64,000 nucleotides of DNA from Heyndrickxia sp050281185 (GCF_050281185.1 NZ_JBNNWS010000009.1:1-64000), one strand, 5' to 3'; counted from the stretch's first letter, positions 15,442 to 25,369 are shown. Notes: a model not told the origin generated them from the letters alone. Numbers and translations are program-made.

Positions 15442-16392
15442 ATGCTTAAGATTTATAAAAGCGAATTATCAGGTCAAGTGCGGACGGTTTCCGATATGGA
15501 GTATAATACATTGCTTTATCTTGTTGCTCCTTCAGATGACGAAATTTCCCAAGTTTCAAAAAAACTTAGTATTCCCAAAGATTTCATTCGTGATTCATTA
15601 GACGCTAATGAGCGGCCACGAATTGAAAGAGATGATTCATCATTACTTATCATTCTCAATGCACCAATTGCTCTAGATGAGGAACGGTTGTATGAAGAGG
15701 TCCCTTATCGAACAATACCAATTGGAATCATACATGCGAAAGGTCATTTGGTGATGGTTACAAAAGAGGACATTCCGTTAGTAGGAGAATTAATTTCAGG
15801 AAAGTACGGCTTTTTTCAAACACATATGAAGACACGGATCACTTTATTATTATTTGAGGCGATTGCACAATCTTATCTTGATTATATCAAACGTATTACC
15901 GGGCAAGTTGGTCGCCTGCAGCAAGAATTGAAAAAATCACATAATAATCGCGAGCTATTTGGTTTGATTCACATTAATAAAAGTCTCGTATATTTCTCAA
16001 CGTCTTTGCGTGCGATGAAAAATGTTTTTCAGCATCTTTCCAAAGGGCAAGATATAAAGCTTTATGAAGAGGATGAGCAAATGCTTCATAATGCACTAGT
16101 AGATCTTGAACAAGCGGCTGAAGTGATAGAGATGCGCAGTCTTAGTTTGAGTGGGCTGATGGATGCCTATGCATCTATCATTCATAATAACTTAAATAGT
16201 GTTTTGAAAATACTCACTACGCTTACACTCGTGCTAGTAATCCCAACTATTATTGCAAGTATCTTTTCGATGAACGTTCCACTTCCTTATGAAGAAGAAC
16301 CATTCATGTTTATAGTAGCTATGGGGCTTATGGCAGCACTTAGTGGAGGTCTTGTATACGTATTCTATAAAACAAAATTTTTACGATTTTAA
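15442..16392 (+). CDS. CorA family transporter, tandem copy 2, GMN altered to SMN
   Basis: A 316-residue paralogue of its neighbours with the same architecture (cytoplasmic domain, two C-terminal helices, DSLDANERPRIER). The invariant Gly of the YGMN pore signature is Ser (SIFSMNVPLPYEEE). In studied CorA proteins GMN substitutions usually abolish transport, so this copy may be inactive alone, have altered selectivity or act as a hetero-oligomer partner. ATG 15442 gives the MLKIYKS start shared with its paralogues; ATG 15436 is two codons upstream. The gap to copy 1 is 21 bp. Confidence 0.85.
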   Translation: MLKIYKSELSGQVRTVSDMEYNTLLYLVAPSDDEISQVSKKLSIPKDFIRDSLDANERPRIERDDSSLLIILNAPIALDEERLYEEVPYRTIPIGIIHAKGHLVMVTKEDIPLVGELISGKYGFFQTHMKTRITLLLFEAIAQSYLDYIKRITGQVGRLQQELKKSHNNRELFGLIHINKSLVYFSTSLRAMKNVFQHLSKGQDIKLYEEDEQMLHNALVDLEQAAEVIEMRSLSLSGLMDAYASIIHNNLNSVLKILTTLTLVLVIPTIIASIFSMNVPLPYEEEPFMFIVAMGLMAALSGGLVYVFYKTKFLRF

Positions 16393-16430
16393 TATAATTG
16401 CTACCGTGCATAAGAAAGGATGTGTGACAA

Positions 16431-17384
16431 ATGCTCTTTATATACAAAAGTACATCTGAAGGTAAGATTGAAAGGGCGTCAAACATTACTCATAACAGTT
16501 GGATTCATTTAGCCCAGCCAACTTCTAAAGAAATAAACAAAGTGGCTAGAACACTTAACGTCCCAAAAGATTTTTTCATTGATTCTCTTGATATGGACGA
16601 AAGACCGCGAATTGAGAAGCGAGATGGGGCAGTTTTGATCGTTATTCACGTACCTTATGATCGATTAGATGTCGATAGTTCAAATACAGATGTAAAATAT
16701 CGGACGATTCCTATGGGGATCATTCACACTCAAGATCACCTGATTACTATTTGCAATGAAGATATTCCTTTTATGCAGGACTTTTTTAACGGAAAGGTGA
16801 CTCATTCTGCGACACATATGAAAACGCGTAATACATTAAATATATTAAGCGTGACTGCGCGGGAATATATTCGCTTTTTGGCAACGATTGAAAAGGAAAT
16901 CGCAGTGGCAGAAGAGGAACTTGCTAAGTCATATCGTAATCGTGAGATGTATACGCTGCTTAATTTGAACGAGAGTCTGATATATATGGTAACATCTTTA
17001 AAACAAATGAAATTCACGATGCAGAAAATATTACACGGGAACTACATCAAACTGTATGAAGACGATGCAGATATTTTAGACGACGTGTTAATCGAGTTGG
17101 TGCAGGCGTACGAAGTGACGGAAATTAATCAAGCTAATTTAAATAATGTTATGGATGCATATGGGAATGTCATCCAAAATAACGTAAACCGAGTTCTCAA
17201 GCTGCTTGCGGCACTTACGATTATTTTGTCAGTGCCAATGCTAATTGCCAGTATTTACGGAATGAACGTACCGATACCTTATCAAGATAATCCGAATGCG
17301 TTTTGGTATGTGATTAGCGGTACAGTCTTGTTGACTGGTCTATCTACTTTTGTATTTTACAAAAAGAAATATTTTTCCCGTTAA
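16431..17384 (+). CDS. CorA family divalent metal transporter, tandem copy 3
   Basis: A 317-residue third paralogue. It starts MLFIYKS, contains DSLDMDERPRIEK and ends with two membrane helices, the first closed by an intact ASIYGMNVPIPYQ. AAGGATG precedes the ATG. It lies 38 bp after copy 2, so all three are probably on one M-box-controlled transcript. The divergence among the copies is well beyond a recent duplication, which suggests each has been kept for a reason. Confidence 0.9.
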   Translation: MLFIYKSTSEGKIERASNITHNSWIHLAQPTSKEINKVARTLNVPKDFFIDSLDMDERPRIEKRDGAVLIVIHVPYDRLDVDSSNTDVKYRTIPMGIIHTQDHLITICNEDIPFMQDFFNGKVTHSATHMKTRNTLNILSVTAREYIRFLATIEKEIAVAEEELAKSYRNREMYTLLNLNESLIYMVTSLKQMKFTMQKILHGNYIKLYEDDADILDDVLIELVQAYEVTEINQANLNNVMDAYGNVIQNNVNRVLKLLAALTIILSVPMLIASIYGMNVPIPYQDNPNAFWYVISGTVLLTGLSTFVFYKKKYFSR

Positions 17385-17473
17385 TAAGAATGATTGTAGT
17401 CGTTTTTTGTAAATGGCTAGGATTATGCAATAAGTAACCAAATTTGGAAACACTTGTAATGAGGTGTTTTCTT

Positions 17474-18160
17474 ATGAAAAAAATACTTATTTTAATAATA
17501 GCTGTTTCATTTTGTGCTGCTTCTATCAATGCCGAAGCAAGGATAGATGGGTATGATACGGTGGCAAAGTCGGATAATGGAGATATTATCCTCTATGCTA
17601 AAAAGAGGGATGGGGTATATTCAGATTTTAAAATTGATTTTAAAGGTGCTATTTTTTCTAGACCTTTCTGGATAAACACAACAAGTTGTGCATGGTCTCC
17701 ACAAATATTTTTGGAAGATATTAATGGTGATGAACAAAAAGAGCTTATCATCATTTTAACCAAAGGGTATGGAACAGGTGTGTTAGAACAAGAAGCTCAT
17801 GTTTTTCACATACAAAAAAAACAGAGGCAAGAAGTTCCGGTGGAGGTTCTTGTTGATAACCCAATAGCAATCGTATTAAAAAATGTAAAAACGAAGTTAT
17901 CAGCAGATAAAGCTGAAATACAAATCAATGATAAAAAATATTTAATTGATGTAAAATCATTAGGAATTCAACCTGAGCATTTATTTAAAGATATATTCTT
18001 TGGTAATATCATTGATTTTGAAACAAAAGACAATCACCTAATTGCTAAAATGGGGGGACAAATTTCTCCAGCAAGTTTTATTGGTGAAGTTATTATTGTG
18101 TATGAGTATCGTAATAAAATGTATCGAGAAAAATCAATTGAGTTTCATCCATTTGAATAA
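17474..18160 (+). CDS. Secreted protein with VCBS/FG-GAP-like motif
   Basis: A 228-residue exported protein. The N-terminus (MKKILILIIAVSFCAASINA) is a signal peptide with likely cleavage after INAEA. A calcium-loop-like DINGDEQKELIIIL (about residues 82-95) resembles one FG-GAP/VCBS blade. The rest is beta-rich and has no recognised catalytic residues. ATG 17474 follows GAGGTG; a frame extending to 17444 is discounted. It is common as a hypothetical exported protein in Bacillus; function unknown. A hairpin follows the stop. Confidence 0.65.
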   Translation: MKKILILIIAVSFCAASINAEARIDGYDTVAKSDNGDIILYAKKRDGVYSDFKIDFKGAIFSRPFWINTTSCAWSPQIFLEDINGDEQKELIIILTKGYGTGVLEQEAHVFHIQKKQRQEVPVEVLVDNPIAIVLKNVKTKLSADKAEIQINDKKYLIDVKSLGIQPEHLFKDIFFGNIIDFETKDNHLIAKMGGQISPASFIGEVIIVYEYRNKMYREKSIEFHPFE

Positions 18161-18170
18161 CATTTAGAAA

Positions 18171-18213
18171 AATCATGGCGTTTCTTCAATCGAAAGGAAC
18201 GCCTGATGATTTA
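18171..18213 (+). terminator. Hairpin after the secreted-protein gene
   Basis: AATCAT-GGCGTT pairs with AACGCC-TGATGATT. No T-run follows, so termination is uncertain. The remaining gap to 18464 holds no gene I can support. Confidence 0.4.
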
Positions 18214-18464
18214 TGCGTTCTGTAATGACATATTTTGCACTTGTACGAGGTTTTGAAATTGTTTCAATACAATATAATTACGATTGACGATTCTGAAGAG
18301 TTTACCCTCATCGCTTTTTATCGTAGAATTCTCTTAGTTACTATTTCTTGGGATAATCTCATCCAATTAGTTTTCCAGCTTTCTCCTCTGCCCATTGAAC
18401 GGATCGGCTTTTAAATATGGATGTTATGATGTTTGTTAAATCCATCTAAAGGAGATAATAGAAA

Positions 18465-19022
18465 ATGACTATTTCTCACAAAAAAATAGAAAAGATAATA
18501 AATCTATATAAAGAGAATAGTATTGTAGAAATAAATAATATAAAAAAAGCAAACTATTCAACTATTCAAAAGGATTTGATATTAAATCATTTTACTAAAT
18601 CCTTTTTAGAATATAAAATTATAGATTGGACAAATGAAGAGAATATCGATTGTATTGATTTTAAAATATTAATGCATAATAACCAGGACATCTTAGACGA
18701 TGATATTATTTTAATAAAAAGATTAGGGGGAACAAGAAAAGACTTACGCGTATTTGTTAGTTTGTTAGATAAATTCTATACCCTTTTTTATGATTACTCT
18801 TTTATTAATGAGATAAATAATAATTGGACTTTTAAAAGAGAATATATTGAATCATCTATTGTACAATCGTTTGAATTTTACAAAGAAATGGAAATGTTAG
18901 GATATACATTTATAGAAGATCAAATTTTAAATAAAAAAATAGTTGATGTTGAAACAGAAGTGATAGAGAAGGGTGAAGTAAAACTGTTTAATCTCTTGTT
19001 TACCGACATGGTTAAATATTAA
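18465..19022 (+). CDS. Unrecognised 185-residue AT-rich ORF
   Basis: The product is a soluble, Asn/Ile/Lys-rich protein with no signal peptide or membrane helix and no motif I recognise. AAAGGAGATAATAG precedes the ATG, so translation is likely. The base composition is clearly more AT-rich than the core genes, which suggests horizontal origin. A 33-codon remnant (19027-19128, including HFKFCEFYIDRLGSKI) in a shifted frame follows the stop directly and may be the lost C-terminus of this or another gene. It could be an immunity or regulatory protein, but nothing shows it. Confidence 0.55.
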   Translation: MTISHKKIEKIINLYKENSIVEINNIKKANYSTIQKDLILNHFTKSFLEYKIIDWTNEENIDCIDFKILMHNNQDILDDDIILIKRLGGTRKDLRVFVSLLDKFYTLFYDYSFINEINNNWTFKREYIESSIVQSFEFYKEMEMLGYTFIEDQILNKKIVDVETEVIEKGEVKLFNLLFTDMVKY

Positions 19023-19143
19023 GGAATTGGACCATTTTAAATTTTGTGAATTTTATATTGATCGGCTAGGAAGTAAAATAGATAATGCGCTTAGAAAAGC
19101 TAGGGATTATCTACTAAATCGGATATAAAATAGGTGAAAAGTC

Positions 19144-19593
19144 ATGATTTTTATGTATGTATTAAGTATATCTTAGTTCATGTTTTTAATATATAAAATG
19201 TATTTTTCAACAGTTAAAACATATGGTAATGTGGTTTCAAGGGGATACTTCTTACACATTATAGGATTAAAGAGGAAAGAAATTAATCTTTATTTAAGTT
19301 CATTGGAAAAATTACAACTTTTACCTACTGAAAAAAGAGATTTAATGTTTATAATTGGATTGTGGTATACAAAAAATAATAGATTTTCCGAAGCTTTATA
19401 TTATTTTGAACATGCATTCCAAAACTTTCATGAAACTTTTCCTTATAAAAAAGAATTTGAAAGTGTAGTAGCTGCTTATATAGAATGTAATCAAATAGAA
19501 AAGGCTAGAGAGGTATTGAAATATTTTCTAAAAAGGAAGACTTTTGATAAAAGATTTATAAGGCTGGAAAAGAAATATTGTAACTTACTATAG
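19144..19593 (+). pseudogene. TPR-like protein gene interrupted by a stop near its N-terminus
   Basis: AGGTGAAAAGTC precedes an ATG at 19144 whose frame reads MIFMYVLSIS, a TAG at 19174, then FMFLIYKMYFSTVKTYG and 125 more residues. The region before and after the TAG would form one N-terminal membrane helix, so the stop looks like a mutation. The remainder holds two TPR-like helical repeats (for example SEALYYFEHAFQNFHE) and ends at 19593. Translation from the second ATG at 19180 (137 residues) has no ribosome binding site. A sequencing error or a short real gene cannot be excluded. Confidence 0.5.
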
Positions 19594-19641
19594 GATTACT
19601 AATACATTATTGAAACTTAGTCGAGTAATCGGCAAAAAATC

Positions 19642-19685
19642 GCGAACTTTTATCGATATTCACTCGTTAAAAGTTCGCTTCTTTT
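19642..19685 (+). terminator. Strong terminator after the TPR-like gene
   Basis: GCGAACTTTTA / TAAAAGTTCGC stem followed by TTCTTTTTTAT. Confidence 0.85.
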
Positions 19686-19696
19686 TTATCTTATTT

Positions 19697-19902
19697 GAAG
19701 AAATTCCACTAATGGGCTTACCATGACCTCGTAAGTCTACCGCGAATAAATGCTAATTTTCCTCAAGCTCAGGAATTATGGATTGAAATGATTGCCACCT
19801 TGAAGTAGCTGCATGAAGCAACAGTAGAGATAGGTTAGATGGATTACTACCTTCTGCATAATTTAAATTAACAAATCCTGTATTAAAAATTTTTTCAATC
19901 AT
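19697..19902 (-). pseudogene. Truncated alpha/beta hydrolase
   Basis: GGAGGG precedes an ATG at 19902. The minus-strand frame reads like an alpha/beta hydrolase N-terminus: MIEKIFNTGFVNLNYAEG, LLLLHAATSRWQS, then an in-frame TAG where this family usually has Trp (EEN-stop-HLFAVDLRGHGK). Homology ends soon after RGHGKPISG at the strong terminator. The nucleophile elbow and the rest of the fold are missing, so this is a dead fragment. Confidence 0.7.
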
Positions 19903-20327
19903 TAGAACCCTCCATTTTTATTTTATAAAATTGTACAATTAACCATCGTTTTTGATAAGGAGGGTTCCCGTTTATAAAATCAAGAACCCTTATCATGAAA
20001 ACGTCGCAACTTTATTTCAAATCAAGATTTTAATATTTAAGTAAGGAAATCAAAATTCAACACATAAAATTCCTTATAATATTCATATTTTATTTTACTT
20101 TCAGTAAATTTGGGGTGATATTATTAATATATGTAAAAATTTATCAAGAATTGGAGTGCTGGGATAAAAAGTAAAAGTATTTCTTCTTGGTTTTGTTACA
20201 ACAAATGTTGTTCCTTATAGCACGTGATTAGCAAGTTATACTACATATAGAAATCGCTTCACAGGTATTTTTATCAATAAAATTGAAACAAAGTCTTCTT
20301 TTTAGAGGAAAGAGAAAGGATGAGTGA
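19903..20327. other. Intergenic region before the MFS pair
   Basis: A hairpin at 19955-19999 pairs GATAAGGAGGGTTC with GAACCCTTATC. The rest is AT-rich; a short plus-strand stretch encoding KVKVFLLGFVTTNVVPYS near 20167-20220 could be a gene remnant. No intact gene. Confidence 0.4.
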
Positions 20328-21548
20328 ATGAGCTGGAAGAATCCGATTCTATTATTATCAGGGATTGGTGTATCCTATTTAGGCAATTGGATTTACTTAA
20401 TTGCACTTAATATATCAATCTTAAATTTAACTGGCTCGGCAGCAGCAGTTGCAGGTCTTTACATGATTAGACCTATTGCAATTTTAATTACGAATACTTG
20501 GTCTGGGAGTATCATTGATCGTGTAAATAAAAGAAAGTTAATGATTGTTATTGACATCATTAGGGGAGTTCTTGTATTCTGCATTCCTTTTATTGGATCT
20601 TTATGGGCGATATATGCACTACTCTTAATGATTAATATTGCAGGTGCATTTTTCGGACCGAGTTCAACTGTATACATAACCAAATTAGTTCCACAGGAAA
20701 ATCGAAAAAGATTTAATTCATTTATGAGTATGACTAATTCAGGAGCATTTTTATTAGGTCCAGCGATTGCAGGAGTACTAATCCTGTACGTTGGTACAGA
20801 GCTTTGTATTATGATCAATGCGATTTCTTTTATCGTTTGTGCATTTTTTATCTATCTTCTTCCTAATGTAGATGAGGATTTAAAGAATGTGAGAGAACCG
20901 ATACATTGGAGAACGATTGTAAACGATTGGAAAGCAGTTAAAGAATTTGCGAAAGCAGCAAAATATTTTATATCTGTTTACATATTGTTTCAGGTTGCTA
21001 TGTTAATTGGCTTTGCTGTCGATTCTCAAGAGGTGACTTTTATAAAGCAGCATTTGAAATTGTCTGATCGAGATTATGGCTTAATTGTCAGTATAACGGG
21101 GATTGGTTCATTAACAGGAGCTGCCGTTGCAGCCATTGCAGCAAAAAAGGTGCAACTAAAACTATTTATAGGTGCTGGAATGTTTTTAACATCAATCGGA
21201 TATATTTTGTTCTATGCCTCTTTTAACTTTATAACAGCAACATTAGCATTTATATTTTTAGGCTTCTTTATGGCATTTGCGAATTCAGGATATGCAACCT
21301 TTTTTCAAAGTAATGTTCCAGTTGAAGTAATGGGAAGGTTCGGAAGTATCACAGATATGATTCAAGGTCTTATTCAAATTGGGTTAACTTTGCTACTTGG
21401 ATTAGCGGCTGAATGGTTTTCTCTCCAAGCGGTATGTCTTATTTTCTCTGGTGTCGGAGTATTATTTGCAGCCGTACTCTTAGTTACAGTGTTTATTCCT
21501 TCAAAATCTGGATATTTTGAAGAAAAACAAAATGCAATTTTAGGATAA
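20328..21548 (+). CDS. MFS transporter, MFS_3 (enterobactin-exporter-like) type
   Basis: A 406-residue permease with about twelve membrane helices. Near helix 2-3 it has SGSIIDRVNKRKLMIV, the loop motif of MFS_3-type drug or siderophore exporters. The duplicated half shows a conserved break at the central loop (about 185-215). AAAGGATGAG precedes the ATG. A second, unrelated MFS gene begins 16 bp after the stop, so the two are probably co-transcribed. The substrate cannot be predicted; drug or metabolite efflux is the common role. Confidence 0.85.
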   Translation: MSWKNPILLLSGIGVSYLGNWIYLIALNISILNLTGSAAAVAGLYMIRPIAILITNTWSGSIIDRVNKRKLMIVIDIIRGVLVFCIPFIGSLWAIYALLLMINIAGAFFGPSSTVYITKLVPQENRKRFNSFMSMTNSGAFLLGPAIAGVLILYVGTELCIMINAISFIVCAFFIYLLPNVDEDLKNVREPIHWRTIVNDWKAVKEFAKAAKYFISVYILFQVAMLIGFAVDSQEVTFIKQHLKLSDRDYGLIVSITGIGSLTGAAVAAIAAKKVQLKLFIGAGMFLTSIGYILFYASFNFITATLAFIFLGFFMAFANSGYATFFQSNVPVEVMGRFGSITDMIQGLIQIGLTLLLGLAAEWFSLQAVCLIFSGVGVLFAAVLLVTVFIPSKSGYFEEKQNAILG

Positions 21549-21564
21549 AAGGTGGTTCTGAGAG

Positions 21565-22863
21565 ATGTCCTATGAACTTAATAGAATAAAAGAAAAGCGT
21601 CTGCAAAATTATGTTGATTCTCCAGATATGCAGAAACGCCTATATAAACGAACGTTACTTATCGTAGTTTTATCACAAATTTTTAGTGGTGCAGGACTTG
21701 CGGCAGGAGTCACTGTCGGAGCGCTTCTTGCTCAGGATATGCTAGGCAATGAAAGTTTTGCAGGCGTACCTACAGCGTTGTTCACGCTGGGTTCAGCTTT
21801 GGCTGCATGGCTTATTGGGGGACTTACTCAGCGTTACGGGCGTCGTTTAGGGTTGGCAACAGGATTTATTACAGGTGGTATTGGTGCAATAGGGGTTATA
21901 TTTGCGGCAATTAGTCATAGTATTATACTTTTGCTCGTTTCACTATTTATCTATGGTGCAGGCTCAGCAACAAATTTACAAGCACGTTATGCAGGTACAG
22001 ATCTAGCAAGGTCAACACAACGGGCAACAGCCGTCAGTATTGCATTGGTTTCTACTACACTTGGTGCCGTCGCAGGTCCAAACTTAGTTGATGTAATGGG
22101 CAGATTTGCTTTATCACTTGGTGTCCCTGCACTAGCTGGCCCTTTTATGCTAGCTGCGGCTGCCTACATCTTTGCGGGGCTGGTTTTTTGGAGTCTCCTT
22201 CGTCCGGACCCATTTATTGTAGCGAAGGCAATTGTTAATACTCAGAAAGATGAGAGCAACTTATCAGACGTGAAAACAACTAATAATCGGGGAATTATTG
22301 TTGGGGCTATTGTAATGATCTTAACCCAAATCGTAATGGTCGCTATTATGACAATGACTCCATTACATATGAAGCATCACGGTCATGGTTTAGGAGATGT
22401 TGGATTAGTAATAGGTTTTCATATTGGCTCGATGTACCTTCCATCTCTTGTGACAGGTATTCTTGTTGACAAGATAGGCCGCACTACAATGTCGTTTGCT
22501 TCAGGTGGTACTTTACTTGCTGCAGGAATTATCGCAGCAGTTGCACCGGCTGATTCCATGTGGGGACTTATCTCCGCTCTTGCTTTGCTGGGGCTTGGAT
22601 GGAACTTCGGCTTAATTAGCGGGACAGCTCTCATTGTGGATTCGACTGCTGTATCGTCACGCGCAAAAACTCAAGGGACAATTGATGTATTAATTGCTTT
22701 AGCTGGCGCTTCCGGTGGAGCACTTTCAGGAATGGTTGTAGCTCATTCCAGTTATGCCACACTCTCCCTCGCAGGAGGTTTCCTTTCATTGCTACTGATC
22801 CCAGTCGGCATATGGTACCATAGCAAGCGTAAAATCAATAAATCAGAAAACATAGCTTTATAA
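21565..22863 (+). CDS. MFS transporter
   Basis: A 432-residue permease with twelve predicted helices and a soluble N-terminal stretch of about 30 residues. It keeps the MFS motif A loop as GGLTQRYGRRLGLATG (about residues 90-105). Half two starts near residue 240 after a His-rich loop (MKHHGHGLGDVG). AAAGGTGG precedes the ATG. It belongs to a different MFS subfamily from its upstream partner, so this is not a tandem duplication. The pair could export and import related compounds; substrate unknown. Confidence 0.85.
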   Translation: MSYELNRIKEKRLQNYVDSPDMQKRLYKRTLLIVVLSQIFSGAGLAAGVTVGALLAQDMLGNESFAGVPTALFTLGSALAAWLIGGLTQRYGRRLGLATGFITGGIGAIGVIFAAISHSIILLLVSLFIYGAGSATNLQARYAGTDLARSTQRATAVSIALVSTTLGAVAGPNLVDVMGRFALSLGVPALAGPFMLAAAAYIFAGLVFWSLLRPDPFIVAKAIVNTQKDESNLSDVKTTNNRGIIVGAIVMILTQIVMVAIMTMTPLHMKHHGHGLGDVGLVIGFHIGSMYLPSLVTGILVDKIGRTTMSFASGGTLLAAGIIAAVAPADSMWGLISALALLGLGWNFGLISGTALIVDSTAVSSRAKTQGTIDVLIALAGASGGALSGMVVAHSSYATLSLAGGFLSLLLIPVGIWYHSKRKINKSENIAL

Positions 22864-22912
22864 AATAGATTTTTGTCTAACAGAATCATTTGGAAGTGTC
22901 TTTATTATATAC

Positions 22913-22951
22913 GCCGGTTATACCCTTAGAGTGGTGAAAATCGGCTTTTTT
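22913..22951 (+). terminator. Terminator after the MFS pair
   Basis: GCCGGTT / AATCGGC with a 19-base loop and TTTTTT. Confidence 0.6.
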
Positions 22952-23140
22952 CTGTCTAAAACTTCTTAATGTTGTATATCCGTGTTTTGCAGATGGTACC
23001 CCAAAAAGAAAGGTACAGAAGGATGCTTGTTCTGACCTTGCGATTTGGTTCCGAGATGAATTTGCTAAAAGAGATGTAAAAACATATTAATACAATTTTA
23101 CAAATAGAATTAAACTAAAAAATGAATGGGAAGGTGTGGG

Positions 23141-24085
23141 ATGGTAGAACGAATAGTTATTATCACAGGAGCAAATTCTGGAATAGGGAAAGCTGCGACA
23201 TTAAAGTTTGCTACAGAAGGTTACACCGTTATCATGGCTTGCCGCAATATCGAGATTAGTAAAATTGTTCAAAAGGAAATTATCGAAGCTTCAAAAAATG
23301 AGAAGGTTGAGCTGATGGAACTTGATGTTTCTTCATTTAACTCTATTCGTAAGTTTTGTTCAGAATATAAAAATAGATATCCAAAATTGGACATATTAAT
23401 TCATAATGCTGCATATATGAATCATGGCGAAAAAATATATCAACTTAGTCCTGAAAATATTGAATTGACATTCGCCACAAATACATTTGGCCCTTTCTTG
23501 ATGACCAATCTATTATTAGACTACCTTGCTAAATCGGAAGATCCGAGAATCCTCAACGCTTGCACGACAAACATCAAACATTTTTTTGATCCCAAGAGAA
23601 AAATAGATTTTGATAATCTACACGGTGAATTTAAAGAGAGTCGACCTTATAGTGTGTATAAAATGTACGGTGACTCGAAAATGGCATTATTAATGCTGAC
23701 TTTTAAAATGGCAAATGAGTTTAAAAATAGCGGGATAAAAGTAAATGCTTTACAAATAAACGGTGTAAGGATGTCAAAAGAAACAATTAAAAAATTAAGA
23801 TCCTTTTGGAAGGTTATTGCTACTATCCAGAATGTATATTTTCCTCCACCAGCCGAAATGGCTAATAACTATTTCCATATTTGCACATCAGATGAATTTA
23901 AGAATGCCACAGGTCAATTAATCAATCATAAAAGGGAAATGATCCAACCGCCTAAAGGTGATAAAGATAATTTAGTAGAGAGAGTAAAACAAATATTCGG
24001 ATCTAGCTGTTATCCAAGATACGCCACTGAAACAGATAACATTGAAAAAATATGGGAGATAAGCACCCAGCTAACTAAAAATTAA
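23141..24085 (+). CDS. Short-chain dehydrogenase/reductase
   Basis: A 314-residue oxidoreductase with a Rossmann fold. The cofactor loop reads ITGANSGIGKA (about 5-15), followed by MACRN, which favours NADP. The NAG region is HNAAYM and the catalytic Tyr-Lys pair is YGDSK (about residues 178-182). Layout resembles retinol-dehydrogenase-like SDRs of about 300 residues. ATG 23141 follows AAGGTG; ATG 23126 is in frame but poorly placed. It stands alone with no clear partner, so the substrate is unknown. Confidence 0.8.
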   Translation: MVERIVIITGANSGIGKAATLKFATEGYTVIMACRNIEISKIVQKEIIEASKNEKVELMELDVSSFNSIRKFCSEYKNRYPKLDILIHNAAYMNHGEKIYQLSPENIELTFATNTFGPFLMTNLLLDYLAKSEDPRILNACTTNIKHFFDPKRKIDFDNLHGEFKESRPYSVYKMYGDSKMALLMLTFKMANEFKNSGIKVNALQINGVRMSKETIKKLRSFWKVIATIQNVYFPPPAEMANNYFHICTSDEFKNATGQLINHKREMIQPPKGDKDNLVERVKQIFGSSCYPRYATETDNIEKIWEISTQLTKN

Positions 24086-24435
24086 GATTTGATCCATAGT
24101 ACTTCGCTGCCTGTATCATCATCCAGCCTTTTCATCAATCATCAGAGCAAAAAAAAGTCCGGCTATTCGCCGGATATATTCAGGGTATAAAAGGGGGTAA
24201 CTAATCAAACGGTCATTTGCGTTGATTAATAGGAATGAATCATCGAATCCTTGTTACAATACCCACTATACTGCTGAAAAATTAAAATTCTATTAAAAAG
24301 AGATTATTTTTCTATAAATGTTGTTCAGTGAAAACAACGTTTTTTAAATTCGAAAATATAATAATTAAATTATAATTAAGTTTTCAATACATTTTATACT
24401 ATTAAACTCGATTATATTGCAGGATTTCCCACTTT
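24086..24435. other. Intergenic region
   Basis: A TCCGGC / GCCGGA hairpin at 24158-24174 has its T-run on the minus strand (AAAAAAAA on plus), yet no minus-strand gene lies to its right; it may be a relic. The remainder is AT-rich with no supported gene. Confidence 0.4.
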
Positions 24436-25284
24436 TTGCGAGAATGGATAAAAGATATATTTCATGAAAGAGTGGTAGATTTGGAACAGTTAATCGAAGA
24501 CTACTTACGATATTTAAAAATAGATATAGAATCTCCTTCACTGAATTATTTACAGCGATTAATTCAGCAGCACCTATCCCGTATTCCTTACGAAACATTT
24601 AGCAAATTTCATTATTATAAAGAGAAAACAAACTTTGTTCCAGCTTTAGATGTATTTGTTAAAAATTTAATTGAAAGAGGCTGGGGCGGCACTTGTTATA
24701 CATTGAACATTAACTTTTCCCGGCTTTTATCTCATTTAGGTTTTCCTGTCTCGTTAGTTCGGGTGACTCCTGGACACTTAGCGATCATGGTAACTTTGGA
24801 GAAGCGTCAATTTTATGTCGATGTCGGCTATGGCTCTCCTATTATGAAGCCAGTTGAGTTGGAGGCGAAGAGGAGACATGTCTTGCATGGCTTTGGTGAG
24901 GAAATTATTTTTATTCAAAAATCAACGGATCGATTCGAAATCGACCGTCGTTCAAATGGCAAGTCCTTTGTTAAGAAGGAGATAGAATGGTGTCCATTAA
25001 CAGAAGAAGATATTCAGTCAGATATTATGAAATCATACATTGATGATGATCAAAATACAACGATGAGAAGGATTACAGCTGTTAGATTTAATGGACATGA
25101 GTGTTATTTTTTAAGAGATCGATCAATCAAGGTAATGACATACCGTAATATTCGAGAAATTCAAATGCGCGATATCGATAAATGGAAAACGACCATACAG
25201 GAAGTCTATCAAATAGATGAAAATTCGCTGGATGAATCGATTCAATTTCTTAGTGAACGTGGTGTCGCGTTGTTTGGAAAATGA
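24436..25284 (+). CDS. Arylamine N-acetyltransferase family protein
   Basis: A 282-residue enzyme of the NAT family, which transfers acetyl from acetyl-CoA to arylamines or hydrazines. The Cys-His-Asp triad is visible in order: Cys in RGWGGTCYTLN (about residue 91), His in TPGHLAIM (about 114) and Asp in FYVDVGYG (about 129). The usual RGG-x-C motif is RGWGGTC, so the family assignment holds despite divergence. The start is uncertain: the longest frame opens at TTG 24436 without a clear ribosome binding site, and a TTG near residue 17 is an alternative. Confidence 0.75.
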   Translation: MREWIKDIFHERVVDLEQLIEDYLRYLKIDIESPSLNYLQRLIQQHLSRIPYETFSKFHYYKEKTNFVPALDVFVKNLIERGWGGTCYTLNINFSRLLSHLGFPVSLVRVTPGHLAIMVTLEKRQFYVDVGYGSPIMKPVELEAKRRHVLHGFGEEIIFIQKSTDRFEIDRRSNGKSFVKKEIEWCPLTEEDIQSDIMKSYIDDDQNTTMRRITAVRFNGHECYFLRDRSIKVMTYRNIREIQMRDIDKWKTTIQEVYQIDENSLDESIQFLSERGVALFGK

Positions 25285-25369
25285 ATAATATAAGCTAAAA
25301 AGGAAAAATTTATGAAACCATTTAATTTTCAAAATGGCTTTGTTAAAATAATTTTGTTGATCCTAATAA

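Noticed and set aside
18465..19593. Toxin-immunity or toxin-antitoxin cassette
   Set aside because: AT-rich orphan genes suggested it, but no toxin motif, size pairing or overlap supports it, and the second gene is interrupted.
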